Source: Sanderia malayensis (taxonomy: Eukaryota > Cnidaria > Scyphozoa > Semaeostomeae > Pelagiidae). From it: DNA of 64,000 nt. The stretch is taken from the NCBI GenBank assembly GCA_013076295.1, contig RQOL01000531.1, positions 4,650,001 to 4,714,000 of the forward strand, written 5' to 3'. The notes under the pieces were generated by a model. It did not search any database and was not told where the DNA came from. It saw nothing but the letters and a program-made list of their open reading frames with translations. The position numbers and the translations under genes were made by a program. This document shows positions 27,535 through 39,893 of the stretch, one piece after another. Numbering within the stretch: the first letter of the stretch is position 1; every line of letters begins with the position of its first letter.

Positions 27535-27934
27535 AGTTAAAATAACATCAAAGGCAAACCCGTTCGCAAAATGGCTGGGTAATTTGAAAGGAGGAAAATT
27601 GCAAAAGAACGAAACGTTTTAGTTGCAACGCACATGTGTCCAAAGAAATGCATTGTGGGACACTAGGTGGGACATTGGAAGACATTTTCATTGGTCAACT
27701 CAAAATGAAAGATGGTAATTTTGATTGGATAGCTTGCACAATGGGACAATGGCACTTTCTGCTTTTGGCGCAAAATTCTATTTTGTTTGTAGTAATTGCA
27801 AATTGCTTGCAACAAGCAAAACTTTCCATCCTCTCCACCATTTGGCTGTTTTTGCATTCTGGTTTGCAAGGGAAAAACTCATTTTCCTGATAAACAGCAA
27901 TATTATTCCCTCTGCAGAATATTGTCAATCCAAA
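27535..27934. promoter_or_regulatory. Divergent promoter region SRSF10-like / SLBP
   Basis: The two start codons are 400 bp apart and point away from each other. The interval holds no gene, so both promoters and 5' UTRs must lie here. CCAAT-type motifs (ATTGG or its reverse) occur near 27690 and 27723. No TATA box is obvious. The regulatory role is inferred from position only. Confidence 0.6.
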
Positions 27935-29763
27935 ATGGATTCAAGAACGCGGTAAGACTTTACTAATTATCCTAATTTGCTTTCTTGGACCAAGAATCTT
28001 GATCCTACAGAATTTCCATTTGGCGCCAACATTAGTTGCTTAGGCCTCGTCATTAATCTTTTCAACTTTTCAAGTCTCAGAGCGCATTATATATATACCA
28101 ACTGAATTATTTTAGACCTGCAGTATTTGCTTCACCAAATTCTAAATTCAAAATCAATGATAAGAAACGAAAGTGCTCCTTTGGAAGTGCTGAAAAAGGA
28201 GGCCCAGGCCGAAAAGACCGAAAGCAGAATCGAGGGATTTTCAAAGAACTTACAAACGAGAACTTGGAAATTGAAACGTAAGGGCATTAAATGTTGTATT
28301 TTTGTGCTATCTTGCTGAAGCCTTGCATAGCTTTGACGTGGTTGTATTACTCATATCATAGGAATTTGGATTTTGAGTATAGCCCTTGCATGGGCAAAAG
28401 TTGGGCAGATATGGTTGAGTTTGAGGAGAAAACGGAAGAAAGAGCCAAAGTTGTACAGTAAGTATTAGCTTGCAAAACCTTGTAAACATCAAATGCATTG
28501 CACAGCTTTATGATCAAAAGACAGTGACTTGAGATTTGAAAATTGTAATTTTCTGCTCAGCTCAAAAAGACATCTGGAGTTGCATGGCCAGAGAACAAAT
28601 GAAAGCAATGAAAATAAAAAGAAATCAAACAACAACAGCCTTGGAAGAAAACTGCAGCCAATTTTAACAGATCCACACAGAATCAATCAAAGACAAAAGC
28701 AATTGGACATGGGGAAAAATACACTAGGCTATGAAACATATATAAAGGCAATTCAAAGGTATATTTATTGTATTGCTTTAAAATTACATTGCTTAAGGTG
28801 AATTCTCAGTAACTATATGCTCCATAGGCGTAGACTTTGGGGGGGCTCGGGGGCTCAAGCCCCTCCTGGGTCCTTCTCAGGGGGGGCGCAGCCCCCCTGA
28901 GAAATTAACGGTCCATTCAATCATTTAGCTGTTGCTGTATCCGTTAGATGTTGCTTTGGGAAGTAGAAATTTCTCACTAACTTTCACAACTCAGATCTTT
29001 GAGATAACAAACACCCTGTTGTTAGCCGACATCGGAATTTCTATTATAAATTATAAGAGTGTCTCAAGTTGTGCAGCAGAAAGATCATTCTCAGGCCTAA
29101 GGCGATTAAAAAGTTACCTGAGATCAAAAATGTCTCAAGAGCGACTGAACGCCGTTGCGATTATGAACGTTCACAAAGATGACGTTATGCATTTTTCGAC
29201 CGATGAACTCTTAGAAAGAATACGTTTTGGGTACCCAAGTAGAAAGGTTACTGCTTAAACTGATATTACTTTTTTTTGTTTCCCGTATCATAAGAAACCC
29301 AGAATGAAGTTTCCAAAAAAATTCCACTTGAGCCCCCCCTGGAGAAAATATAACTCTACGCCTATGATATGCTCTGTGAATATGGAGTATTGATTGTGTG
29401 ACTCAAATTTCCAGATCTTCAAGACAACGCGATGACCCTTGGACTCCTGACAAGTATCAGTTATGCAGTACAAGATCATGGCAAGGACAAGTTAAGTCGT
29501 GGAGAAGACGTTTGCATATATGGGACCCAGAAGACAACAGTAATCATCATGACCCATTCTCTACATCAATCAGCTTCAATAGTGAAGGAGATACTGTACA
29601 CCCTGACTCAGATGTGTTTCAAGACAGTTTCTCTGGTACCTGTAGCAGTCAGAGCAGTGAAGGTGTGAAGCATTCACAGGAAGATAATGCTTGCTTTGAT
29701 GAAGAAGTCTTCGGAAGATTTACTATGGAAAATACTGATCCTTTTGAGGCTTTCCCCATTTAA
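27935..29763 (+). CDS. SLBP: Histone RNA hairpin-binding protein (stem-loop binding protein)
   Basis: Binds the 3' stem-loop of replication-dependent histone mRNAs and drives their processing and translation. Five coding exons: 27935-27951, 28116-28277, 28362-28457, 28561-28758, 29415-29763; 273 aa, close to human SLBP (270). The RNA-binding domain spans about residues 129-196: RINQRQKQLDMGKNTLGYET, then YIKAIQR, SWQGQVKSWRRRLHIWDP. The intron between exons 4 and 5 splits this domain and carries a hAT relic. The family motif TPNK reads TPDK here (168-171). The tail is acidic and serine-rich. An AATAAA begins within the stop codon (29762), so the 3' UTR may be very short. DHX16 converges on it from the right. 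Confidence 0.93.
28823..29366 (+). mobile_element. Deleted hAT transposon with C-terminal transposase fragment, in SLBP intron 4
   Basis: A 544-bp element with inverted ends CATAGGCGTAGA and perfect 8-bp target duplications ATATGCTC at 28815-28822 and 29367-29374. Inside, 28932-29258 (+) encodes the hAT dimerisation domain with the block CAAERSFSGLRRLKSYLRSK followed by MSQERLNAVAIMNV. This ends at a stop before the right terminus. The rest of the transposase is missing, so the copy is non-autonomous. G-rich and C-rich runs near both ends are partly complementary. Confidence 0.92.
28932..29258 (+). pseudogene. hAT transposase remnant (dimerisation domain only)
   Basis: The open frame retains about 109 codons with the C-terminal hAT dimerisation signature (SCAAERSFSGLRRLK). 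The zinc-finger and catalytic DDE parts are absent. The intact frame suggests a fairly recent deletion derivative; it has no start context of its own and is probably not expressed as a functional protein. Confidence 0.85.
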
Positions 29764-29767
29764 TAAA
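29762..29767 (+). terminator. Polyadenylation signal of SLBP
   Basis: AATAAA overlaps the SLBP stop codon TAA by two bases. If used, the cleavage site would fall within about 30 nt, leaving almost no 3' UTR. Confidence 0.5.
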
Positions 29768-29995
29768 GCCTGCCAAATTGAATCTAAATTTGTAAATACT
29801 TTTCCTTTTTTGTAATGCTACTCGCATAGCCAGCGACTGAAGAAAATATGATGCTTGCAGCTGTAAAGGTATACTTTCAATATAACATCAAAGACTTTTA
29901 TTTAATTTTTATTTGATTCATCTCTGTTACTATGTTATCCTGTCAAATGATTTTTAAGGTTATGTTCTTCCAGAAAATAGTTTTACTGTAAGATG

Positions 29996-30001
29996 TTTAT
30001 T
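29996..30001 (-). terminator. Polyadenylation signal of DHX16
   Basis: On the minus strand, AATAAA lies 44 nt after the DHX16 stop codon. This fits a compact 3' UTR in the 281-bp gap between the convergent SLBP and DHX16 genes. Confidence 0.6.
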
Positions 30002-30044
30002 TGTTAAAAATAACTTTGTACAAATTCACAAAGTGTGTCTGCAT

Positions 30045-33000
30045 TCATATTGTTCTTGCTTCGCTTGTTGTAATGCCTCTTGTTTTAGGCATTTTCTTGC
30101 TACTGCTATCATCCAATTCTTTTTCCTTGTAATAATGTGGTGCTACTTCCAACAGCCAACCACTTTCAATCTCAATCACTTGCCTCATGAACTCTTTGGT
30201 TGTAAAAACAAGTTCAAAATAAACTAGCCACTTTGATTGTTCTTCAAACAAGCAACTATTTGGGTGGATCATGACAGTTTGCTGGTGTTTAATGGTCTTG
30301 TACTGCCCTCCCTTGCCAAACTTTGCAGTGTGGTAAAAATAGCCAGCTGTTATTGCCTTGCGAATGCCAACCGCATCCCCTGGGTTGGACGTCAATTCTA
30401 TCTCAACCCTCTCCATCAAGTTCTCAAGTTGATCACGTACATCTCTGGCTCGCCTCATTGACCTGAACTGGATGAAATTCTCATAGCACCACTGTGTACT
30501 GTAACCAGATTCAACCCATGAACTATAAACATTCAGTAATGTCAAATGATCTCCACCGAATCGAAAGAAATTCTTTCTTGCGTTATCAGCATGCACAATC
30601 TTGTCTTTCGGTCGATAGAATATCGAAGCATTAACCGACAGCATGGCAGCAATGGATAATATTTCCTCTGTACATTTGTAACTCTCTGAAGCAATAATCA
30701 TTTTCGACATCATTGGATCGACCGGCAGTTCAGCCATTCTTCGTCCAAGCTTTGTCAATTCACCCATATGATTCAAAGCTCCCAATGCATACAATTGCTC
30801 CAATGCCAGGATCAGCGTCTCGGCAGGCGGCGGATCCATAAAATCAAAATGAATCAAATCGTTAATTCCCAATGATTTCAACAGCAAAACAACATTACCC
30901 AGGTTTGTACGCTGTATTTCTGGTATTGTGTTCTCTTCTAGCTCGTTCTTGTACGCCCAAGCTGTGAATAACCTGAAGCATTTACCAGCAGCAACTCTTC
31001 CTGCTCTCCCAGCCCTCTGATTGGCCGACGCCTTGGCAATCGGTGTCACTACCAATGACTCCATACCTGTCCTTGGGTTGTAGCTCTTCTGTTTACAAAA
31101 CCCTGGGTCAATCACATATATAATACCATCAATGGTCAATGATGTTTCGGCAATGTTTGTTGCCAACACAACCTTTCTTGCACCGGGTGGAGTGGGTTCG
31201 AATATCTTTGCCTGAAGATCTGAAGGAAGGTTTGCGTAGATGGGGAGAATCAGGAGTTCCTTCATTTTTGTGCCAAGTTTTCTGGTGCGCTCAGTCAGTT
31301 GCTCCTGGCAAGATTCGATCTCTTCCTGGCCTGTCAAAAACACAAGGACATCACCCATCGGTTGAGTAAGATGAATTTGCAGAACTGTCACAACGCATGC
31401 ATCCAGGTAATCGGCCTCTGGTGCCTTCGTATAAAATATGTCAACAGGAAACCTGCGACCTGGAATCCGGAATATTGGAGCATCGTCAAAAAAAGAGGAA
31501 AATTTCTCCGCATCCAAAGTGGCACTTGAGATCAACAGTTTGATATCCTTTCTGAAGCGTGCAATATCCTTGACAAGACCGAAAAGAATATCAGTATGCA
31601 AAGTTCTTTCGTGGGCTTCGTCAATGATAATCACATTGTAACTTGCAAGATCTGGCTCTCTTAGAAACTCCCTAAGAAGCATTCCATCTGTCATGTATTT
31701 AATAACAGTTTTATCCGTACTGCAATCCTCGAACCGTATGCTGTAGCCAACTTCATTTCCAAGCTTCACATTCATTTCTTCCGCAACTCTTGCAGCCACG
31801 CTCATTGCTGCAACACGTCTCGGCTGAGTGCAGCCTACTTTCATGTTTCCATCTGTATACCCAGCTTCATAGAGATACTGCGGTATTTGTGTTGTCTTTC
31901 CCGAGCCTGTCTCTCCTTCAATAATCAAAACCTGGTGCTGATCAACTGCTTCAAGTAAGCTCTCTCGAAATGGAAATATTGGCAGACTCTCTCTTGTCTC
32001 TTTCATTGACATAATCTTCTTTTCTTTTTCAGTCATTTCTGAATGACTGTGTGCATCATGACCTTCACTTCCAGCCATTTTCCCAGCCATAACAAAATCA
32101 ATTTGAACATCTTCAACAAGAAGATTATAATCATCCTGCTTATCCTTCTTCTTTGATTTGGCATCTTTGGCTCCAAAATGCATCACAGCATGACCTAGCT
32201 TCTGTTCCTCCCACCTCTTCTGTTCAGTCATTCCACCTGGTTCATTCACCATCTCCTCCTCTTCAAAATTATCAACCAATTGTTGATCATCTTTTGGCAT
32301 CAAATACCGATTAACCTTCTGCACTTGCCCTGCTTCGTCATACTCTTTTGCAAGCTTGTAAATCTTTTTCTTATATTGTCTTTCTAATTTTTCACGTGCT
32401 GTAAGCTCTCTGTCATCAAATAATCGTTCGTCATCCTCAATATCTTCTTTCAACTCCTCCAGCTTCTCATCCTTTCTTTTCTTCACATATTCTTTTCTTT
32501 CCTTGTGCCTTAGATCTTCTATATACTTTCTATATTCTTCTTTATTCATATCATCAAGGCTGTTCTTTTTGTCTCCGGGATTCTTGCCATCATCTCTTCG
32601 ATTTCTCGTCTTCTCCTTATCTTTTTTCTTCAACCTTTCTGCAAATTCATCTCTCTCTTTCAGATCTTGTTTTCTTTCATCTTCAAGCTCTTCTGAAGAA
32701 TATTCATCACTATGTTCCCCTTCAGCTCTGCGATCTGTAGACTTTCCACCTTTCACAGCCACTTCTTCCTTCTCTGAAGATTCACTGTCACCGGCTGATT
32801 TTCTTTTTCTAATATTCTTTTTTCTTTTCTTTGACGCTTTCTTCTTTTTATGTGAAACAGCATCATCTTCAGATTCTGTATCTGGAAGCATCTGATAACT
32901 TGCATATTTCTTTTGCAGTGCTATCATTTCTTGTTCTTTCACTCTGTTTGGGTTTTCAGCTTTAGTTTTTCTTGGTGCCTTCATCCACAACTCTTCAGCA

Positions 33001-33179
33001 ACCATGTTTATCCTTGGATCATTTCCAATAACATCATTCAGCTTACTGATGTACTTGCTTTTGTCTGACGTCTTTTTGGCTAAACTGACCAAATACTCTA
33101 CCACACATTTGTCCGATAAGCCTATAGACTCGTGCAACTTGTCAGAGGCCCAGTTATATAGTTCTTTATCCAATGCCAT
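30045..33179 (-). CDS. DHX16: Pre-mRNA-splicing DEAH-box ATP-dependent RNA helicase (PRP2 orthologue), intronless
   Basis: A 1044-aa spliceosomal helicase that activates the spliceosome before the first step; human DHX16 is 1041 aa. The N-terminal third is charged, with Lys- and Glu-rich runs. Motif I GETGSGKT is at 422-429, motif II DEAH at 520-523 and SAT at 552-554. The later motifs [17 protein letters not shown] and QRAGRAGR are followed by the HA2/OB segments ending in [14 protein letters not shown]. The whole gene is one exon, unlike every neighbour except the GPCR. The frame is intact and well conserved, so it should be functional. The start ATG is 316 bp from the divergent MAK16 ATG. 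Confidence 0.97.
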   Translation of the reverse strand: MALDKELYNWASDKLHESIGLSDKCVVEYLVSLAKKTSDKSKYISKLNDVIGNDPRINMVAEELWMKAPRKTKAENPNRVKEQEMIALQKKYASYQMLPDTESEDDAVSHKKKKASKKRKKNIRKRKSAGDSESSEKEEVAVKGGKSTDRRAEGEHSDEYSSEELEDERKQDLKERDEFAERLKKKDKEKTRNRRDDGKNPGDKKNSLDDMNKEEYRKYIEDLRHKERKEYVKKRKDEKLEELKEDIEDDERLFDDRELTAREKLERQYKKKIYKLAKEYDEAGQVQKVNRYLMPKDDQQLVDNFEEEEMVNEPGGMTEQKRWEEQKLGHAVMHFGAKDAKSKKKDKQDDYNLLVEDVQIDFVMAGKMAGSEGHDAHSHSEMTEKEKKIMSMKETRESLPIFPFRESLLEAVDQHQVLIIEGETGSGKTTQIPQYLYEAGYTDGNMKVGCTQPRRVAAMSVAARVAEEMNVKLGNEVGYSIRFEDCSTDKTVIKYMTDGMLLREFLREPDLASYNVIIIDEAHERTLHTDILFGLVKDIARFRKDIKLLISSATLDAEKFSSFFDDAPIFRIPGRRFPVDIFYTKAPEADYLDACVVTVLQIHLTQPMGDVLVFLTGQEEIESCQEQLTERTRKLGTKMKELLILPIYANLPSDLQAKIFEPTPPGARKVVLATNIAETSLTIDGIIYVIDPGFCKQKSYNPRTGMESLVVTPIAKASANQRAGRAGRVAAGKCFRLFTAWAYKNELEENTIPEIQRTNLGNVVLLLKSLGINDLIHFDFMDPPPAETLILALEQLYALGALNHMGELTKLGRRMAELPVDPMMSKMIIASESYKCTEEILSIAAMLSVNASIFYRPKDKIVHADNARKNFFRFGGDHLTLLNVYSSWVESGYSTQWCYENFIQFRSMRRARDVRDQLENLMERVEIELTSNPGDAVGIRKAITAGYFYHTAKFGKGGQYKTIKHQQTVMIHPNSCLFEEQSKWLVYFELVFTTKEFMRQVIEIESGWLLEVAPHYYKEKELDDSSSKKMPKTRGITTSEARTI

Positions 33180-33495
33180 AGTTAAGCAGATTTCCCGAGC
33201 TCAGAACATTTAATTGAAAGTAAAAAAGTGACTTACACAGGTTGTTGAACATCAATTTCACGGCAAAACGTCAATAATCAATCACCAGCGTGGAGTGGAG
33301 AGAATGTGTTTGAAAACAAAATCAAACCTAAAACTGATGCATGTTATGTTATACCGACATGATGCTGCCAGCCTCCTTTTAGTGTTTCACTAACCGAAAG
33401 GGAGAACAAAAGTATTTCTCATCGCTCAGTCTTAAGCACGTGGTATCAAAAAATTCAAACAACTAAATTAAAGCTCTACGTTTTTGTCAATCAAG
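33180..33495. promoter_or_regulatory. Divergent promoter region DHX16 / MAK16
   Basis: The interval separates the two start codons, which point outward. Both are essential housekeeping genes, so a shared bidirectional promoter is likely. No further element is recognised. Confidence 0.6.
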
Positions 33496-35236
33496 ATGCA
33501 GCACGACGATGTATGTAGTATATATTCTATTTATACAAACATTGAAATTCTATTTTAAGTTTATACTTATGGAATTTTCCTTTAATGCAGGTAATCTGGC
33601 AGCTAATAGATAAAGGTTTCTGCTCATTCAAAGCAAAGTAAGTTTAAGCTAATGTCTTGAAAATAAACCTAAGTGTTGAAATGATTGTAACCAACTCTAT
33701 GACTAATGTAATAACTAATATATGTGTTGCTATATTAATTATAGGACGGAAACAAAGACATTCTGTCGAAATGAATACAACTTGAGTGGTCTTTGCAATC
33801 GGAGTTCCTGCCCATTGGCAAATAGCAGATATGCAACGGTCAGAGAGCATGATGGTAAGACATTGACACAGATTTTACTATCTACATTGGCATTATGTAG
33901 TAATAGCTCATCCACAAATGGCATACATCGTATTTGTTTCATTTGATGAGGTTCATTGCCTTTTAGGTGTTTGCTATTTATACATGAAGACAATTGAAAG
34001 GGCCCATTCACCAGCTAAGCTGTGGGAAAAAGTCAAGCTTTCTAAGAATTATGAAAAAGCCCTTGAACAGATAGATAAGAATCTCATTTACTGGCCAAAT
34101 TACATTATCCACAAATGCAAACAGAGGTTCACAAGGATCAAGCAATATTTGATTAAAATGAGAAAACTGAAGCTGAAAACACAGTAAGTTTTCCATCTAA
34201 ACTGCCACCCATATCTCTCTGACCTCATGTTGTGAGTTATTATATGGTTTCAATGTCATACTTGAATCTTTTTCAGAAAGAAACTTGTAACAGTAAACAA
34301 AAAGGTGGAGAGAAGAGAAGCTAAGCGTGAGGTATTCAAGTTTGGAAATGTTATTGTTTGTCATGGTTGCACACAATGTGGTATATTATTAGAGCTGTGT
34401 AGTTACAGGTAATGATATGTTTCTGACATTATAGTTTTCTTTTAGGAAAAGGCACTATCTGCTGCTCAAATTGAGAGATCAATAGAAAAAGAATTACTTG
34501 AAAGGCTCAAAAAGGGAACTGTAAGTATCACTAAATTTAATGCCAAATTTAAACAGAATAGATATCATCATCTTTATCTTTTATTGAAATTTCTACGTAT
34601 TTCATAGTATGGTGACATATATAATTTCCCATCAACTGCTTTTGAAAAAGTCTTGGAAGAGAATGAAATAGAATCAGAGCAGGAAGAAGATGAGGTTTGG
34701 CTTGTTACCTTTTTTATGAAGAAGAATGTCAGAGCTTGTTTTTCCAAAACAATTCGTCTGGCCTTATACAAGTCATATGTAGAAGAAAAACTAAGATATT
34801 CATTTATTTAATAGGAAGAAGAATTAGAGGATGCTGAAGAAGTAGATGTGAGATTTTAATTCTATTATGATTGAGTTTTATTTTAGAAGTGTGATCATTG
34901 TCTCCACATTGGGATAATTTGACATCAATGTTGTATTTCAGGAGGATGAAACTCCTCAATTTATTGCTGATGACGAAATTGAAGAGAGTGATATTAGTGA
35001 TATTGAGGTGAAAATCGTACTATTATTAAGCCCTCTATTCAACACCTTCTATTAGGAATTGTGACATGCATTTACACCTGAAATTGTTCTTACATTTGTA
35101 GGATATTTCACTGGTTTCGGAAGATGAATTAGAAATAGAAAATGTCAAACAACAAAATAAGAAGAGGAAAGCAAAAATCGAAATTGAATATGAACATGAG
35201 CATGAAGGGAGAAAAAAGGAAAAACTCCGAAGATAA
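33496..35236 (+). CDS. MAK16: Ribosome biogenesis protein MAK16
   Basis: A nucleolar factor of 60S subunit assembly. Ten coding exons: 33496-33510, 33591-33637, 33745-33854, 33967-34183, 34277-34331, 34446-34520, 34608-34694, 34815-34847, 34942-35007, 35102-35236; 279 aa. The first exon is 15 nt (MQHDD). Conserved blocks are [20 protein letters not shown] (zinc-binding-like cysteines), [37 protein letters not shown] and [14 protein letters not shown]. An acidic stretch of DE-rich short exons follows, then a basic tail around [13 protein letters not shown]. The AATAAA at 35255-35260 is 19 nt after the stop. It is convergent with the P450 gene. Confidence 0.96.
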
Positions 35237-35254
35237 TCAAAAATATTTGCCATT

Positions 35255-35260
35255 AATAAA
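35255..35260 (+). terminator. Polyadenylation signal of MAK16
   Basis: AATAAA lies 19 nt downstream of the MAK16 stop codon, inside the 320-bp gap between MAK16 and the convergent P450 gene. That gap otherwise holds only 3' UTR sequence. Confidence 0.65.
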
Positions 35261-35556
35261 CCTTGTCTAGAAACTGGATGGCAAACCATTTGATGATGGA
35301 AGATTATTTTATCATTTTTCTTCAACAATAATTAGGTAATTTTGTTTAATCACACTGAAAATGTTCCCTATTAACTTGTAATGAAAGCGTAGATACACCT
35401 GATGATGTGCGATATTCAAACTGAGTTAAAACTCTCTTGTCAGCGTTAGAACCACCATTATTAGCTAATACCCAATACCCATGAACACTGTTATAACAAT
35501 CCATATAGAAATAAAAACTTACTTATAATGAGCAGCAGAAAGAAAGCAAAATGTAT

Positions 35557-38500
35557 TTAGTTGTTTATTAAGCTGACTCTGAGACGTGGCATTGGTTTTG
35601 GTTTAACTGTGAATTGCAAGCTTTGAATGACTCTTGGGTGGTGTGGGTCGATGTCAAATTGAAATGTGTACAACAGCTTTGCAACAACAACCTGCATCTC
35701 AGTCATGGCGAATTTCTGACCAATGCAGTTCTTTGGCCCCATGGAAAATGGGAGGAAGTTGTAATTGCTGATACCAGTAGCACTTTCATCTGAAAAAAAA
35801 AACAATATTGAGTAATTAAATTATTACGAGGTGTGTTTGACAAAGCATGTTAGTGCAGTAACAAATAGCATACAAACCGTTCTTAAGAAATCTTTCAGGG
35901 ATAAATTGATCATGTTTGGGCCAGTTTTCTTCCAAATGATGCATAACATTTACGAGTATCAAAACACAATCTCCTTTGTGAATCGCATAATCGCCGAATT
36001 GATCATCTTTTATCGCCTCTCTTATCGCGACGTTTGCTGGGCTAACCATTCTCAACGACTCCTTTATGACAGCTGTAACATAAACTAACTTCTCCAACTG
36101 TTGAGCTCCAATTTCTGTGTGGCTGTCGTCATCGCCTATTACATCTTTGCATTCATGCCTTGCCTTGAAGACAATATTATAATCACAGTACCAATCAGGG
36201 TTTATCATTGCACATAATTAGCAAATTTTGATGATATGGGCGTTGTCTTTCGAAACTTGTCATGACCACGCCTTTCTACTAACATTTAGAACAGTATGCT
36301 CCACTCATTTCGACTTCTGAGGAACAGGAACTGAAACATAGTTAACCATTTTATGGCTATTTAGCGGATATTAAACTCAACATTAGAGGGTGAGGTGTGT
36401 GTTATTCAACTGGCCATGTGCTATTTCTCGTCATTGTAAAATCTTTGAATAACAGACTGGGCAATTTGATCGAATTTCATGTTATACTTTGTTCAAATCT
36501 CGACTTGGTAACTGTTTGATATGTGGTTGTAGCCTACATTTAAATTGACAAACTCAAATCAATTGTTGAAAAAACAAACTCAGATCAATTTCTTCACCAT
36601 TCCTATTGGAAGTAGTACAATTAGGTCGCCTTGATAACAATTTTGGCCAGAATCCTTGTCTGTAAGCCCCATTCTGCAGATTGTGAGAGGCTAGTATCTG
36701 CATACACCAGCCTCATGAAAGCAAGTTCAAGAAACCGACTTTAGTGACGAAAAATCAATAACAATTTGTACATAAATTTGAATATGCCAGTATTGGGGCA
36801 ATATGACCCACGACCAACTATTCACTACTTCATGACAGATAGAAAATGCTGAGCCCGAGATACCCCAAAAGCTGACAAGCAGTCTTGGTTTTGCAAAATT
36901 TTTGAGAACCAAGATATTGAAAGAAAATGAAAATAAGCTGGTTGGTTCAGCAAAGCTTTTAAATTGCTTAGTATTGACTGTTTACTATTAGTTTGTTATT
37001 TGCATCGATGACTACGAGGACGACATTTACTGTGAGAATATTTTCTTGAAATTTGTCTGAAATTGTTTTGTTAAAAAATTATCACTACACAAATTTGATT
37101 TTATCACTGCACAATCATGGTTTATCACTACACAAATTTGTTATCACTATACCTTAAAATAAACCCTGGTACCAATCGATTCAACATAGCTTCTGTCAGG
37201 GAGTTCAACTAAATTGAATTAATCAGATTGAGTCAGTGGCACAAAACGGTACTTCCCCATGTAAACATCCCAGGGCGTTTATTTGTTTCAATACTTTTAG
37301 GGAGCTTTATTTGAGGGGCCGATTATTACGACTTTAATGTCAAAAGATACATTTATCATTGGGTCCAGAAAGAAAGAAAATTGTTTGGTTGTGCCTGGAA
37401 AAAGGTCGCCATTGTTGTGCGCAAGGAACCTACTTTTGCAGACATCGTTGCAAATTGACATTTTCTGGAACGATATCCAACTGTAATCAAAGAGACATAA
37501 ATACAAACATGAACCATACCTTTTCCTGGACAGCCCGATGCGTCGCTAAGAAGAAGAAGGTCCATGTTAGAGCAACGCTAGTTGTCTCATGACCAGCTAT
37601 CATAAATGTGTGAACTTCACTCTGTAACAACTGGTCTGTCATTTCTCGTTTCGTCTCAGAATCTTGCAAGAGCATCATCTTTGCCAACAAGTCTTTGCCG
37701 ATGTCAACATTCTCATTCTGTTGCTGTCTCAGTTTCTCTCGTCTATTTTGAATCACCTATGATAAGATGACATGGCATTACTTGATTCAAAAATTTCAAT
37801 CAAAAATATTAAGTGTAAATCCAAAGATGTAAGGTAATTTGGATATAAACAAGCTCAGCTTTTTAAAAGATTTATACCACCATAAAACGGGTGGTGCAGA
37901 TAATTGCGAAGTCATGAGAGCGAGGGGAAGGTCAATAAGAACGTGGCAGCATTGCGTCAAAGATTGGACTAATCTCAGATTGCAAGAAGCCTGTCACCCA
38001 ACCTATGATAGAGCGTCTTGGAGAAAGGGTGTCATTGTTTGGGTGCACCAACGGCCGAGCCAAATGAGGTTTTGATGGCAATGGTGATGACGCAGAAATG
38101 CGTAAAAATATCAGTTATCAATTTTTATTTCCTGGCTTTTTAATCTACGTGAAACATGGCCCTAAATGGCGTCATAGCAAATTTCGGCTATGGCGAAATT
38201 AGGTCGGCATAAAAAAACAAGATCGTTTAATAATACCTCGTTGACAACCGAATTCATAATCTTCATGGCTTTGGCTGATTCCGAATTGGATTTCAAAGGT
38301 AGCTTTTCATAGAACGGGACAACTCGCCTGAGAATACGGCTGATAAAACTTCCTCTAACTTTGATCATCATTTCCACAGCCTTACTGACATTGCTTTCAC
38401 CAGACTTAAGGGTTGCAAAATTGTAACCAAAAGCTGTTTCACCAATAACATCCAGGCTGAAGTGGTTGATATCATTTCCCACATCAATCTCTGCAACATG

Positions 38501-39837
38501 CAACAACGACTTCTCGATTTCTTTTCTCCAGACCTTTAAGAGAAACATTCAATATCCACATCGCATAATTATCTCAAAGTTAATACAGCATAAGCTCATG
38601 CTCCCAATCTTATGAAAAGTGCATGCCATTTAGCTTAAAATCAAATTTCAGACATTAATGAAAATAACATTTACAAAGTGTCTAATACTAATGGGCAGTA
38701 CATTTGAACAATGTAAGTACTGGGCTAAGTTTCCAAGTAAAACCAAATTCTTTTTCAAATTAAGAACGCCAAAATGAAAAACTTCCCCATTTGTTGGCGT
38801 TCTTGTCCATTTTCACTGGAGTGTTTCATGAAATTTTTCAGCTCAGTTCATGTCATGTTTCCCTCGGGAATGATAACGGAACGTCAGCTTTCACTCAAGT
38901 ATGTATAGCACATGGACGACTGCAGTAAAACTGGGCTCTGAATAGAAGCCTTTTGTGGAAACACTTCAAACTGTCAACTCCCTTGTAAAACTCAAAAAAT
39001 ATAGTGAAATACGTTGCTGGGATGGCAACAACTACACGTTCTACATTTTGATTTAACTGTTTATCATTGCTTATCACTTTTCACCTTTTACTGTCAACTT
39101 AGCCCCCTCTTAATAGAAATTTTATGGCCAGCAGGGTGCTAACTAACTGTTTTACTAATCTAGGTGGCAACTTCGGCAATATTAAAAAAAATTCCGTTTC
39201 CTAATCGGAGGATTTGACAATGTTGAGACTGACCATTGCCAACAATCCACTTGAAATATTTTGTCTGCTAAGAGTACTTCACTAAATTGATATTATTACT
39301 AACAAACCTCTATTAAATTGTTTCCATGTTTGTCGAACGTACTTATATAATCAAGTACACTTGAATATGAGAATGCAGGATTCAGCATTTTCCTCTGCCA
39401 AGCATGTTCCTTGCCATTTGCGTCAAATAGTCCACCTGCTATGCTTGGAAACAACCCACGTACAATATCAGGTTGCTTGTATTTGTAACAATTTGTGACA
39501 AGCACTCTTTTTATGAACTCTTTTTTGAAGATACATATTCTTTTACTACCTGTAAAACAAGAATATGTAGAAATAGCAACCAACGCTTGGTTTCTGATTG
39601 TTCAATTAAAAACCCGAATTAAAAAGGTAATTATTTAGGAATAAATTAGCACCAAACTTGTTGCTTCAGTGCGGGAAAAACAGAGTCCCCACTATGATGT
39701 CATAATTAGGCTCGACCGAGTCCTCAAAGTGTATCAGGCAATGCAAAAATACAAATTAACTAGGAGACAAACTTTAAAAAATTTCGTATTTAAAATAAGC
39801 GTGCCACGTTTCCATAAAAAGTGGCAGGTTAATGGTC

Positions 39838-39893
<56 letters not shown>

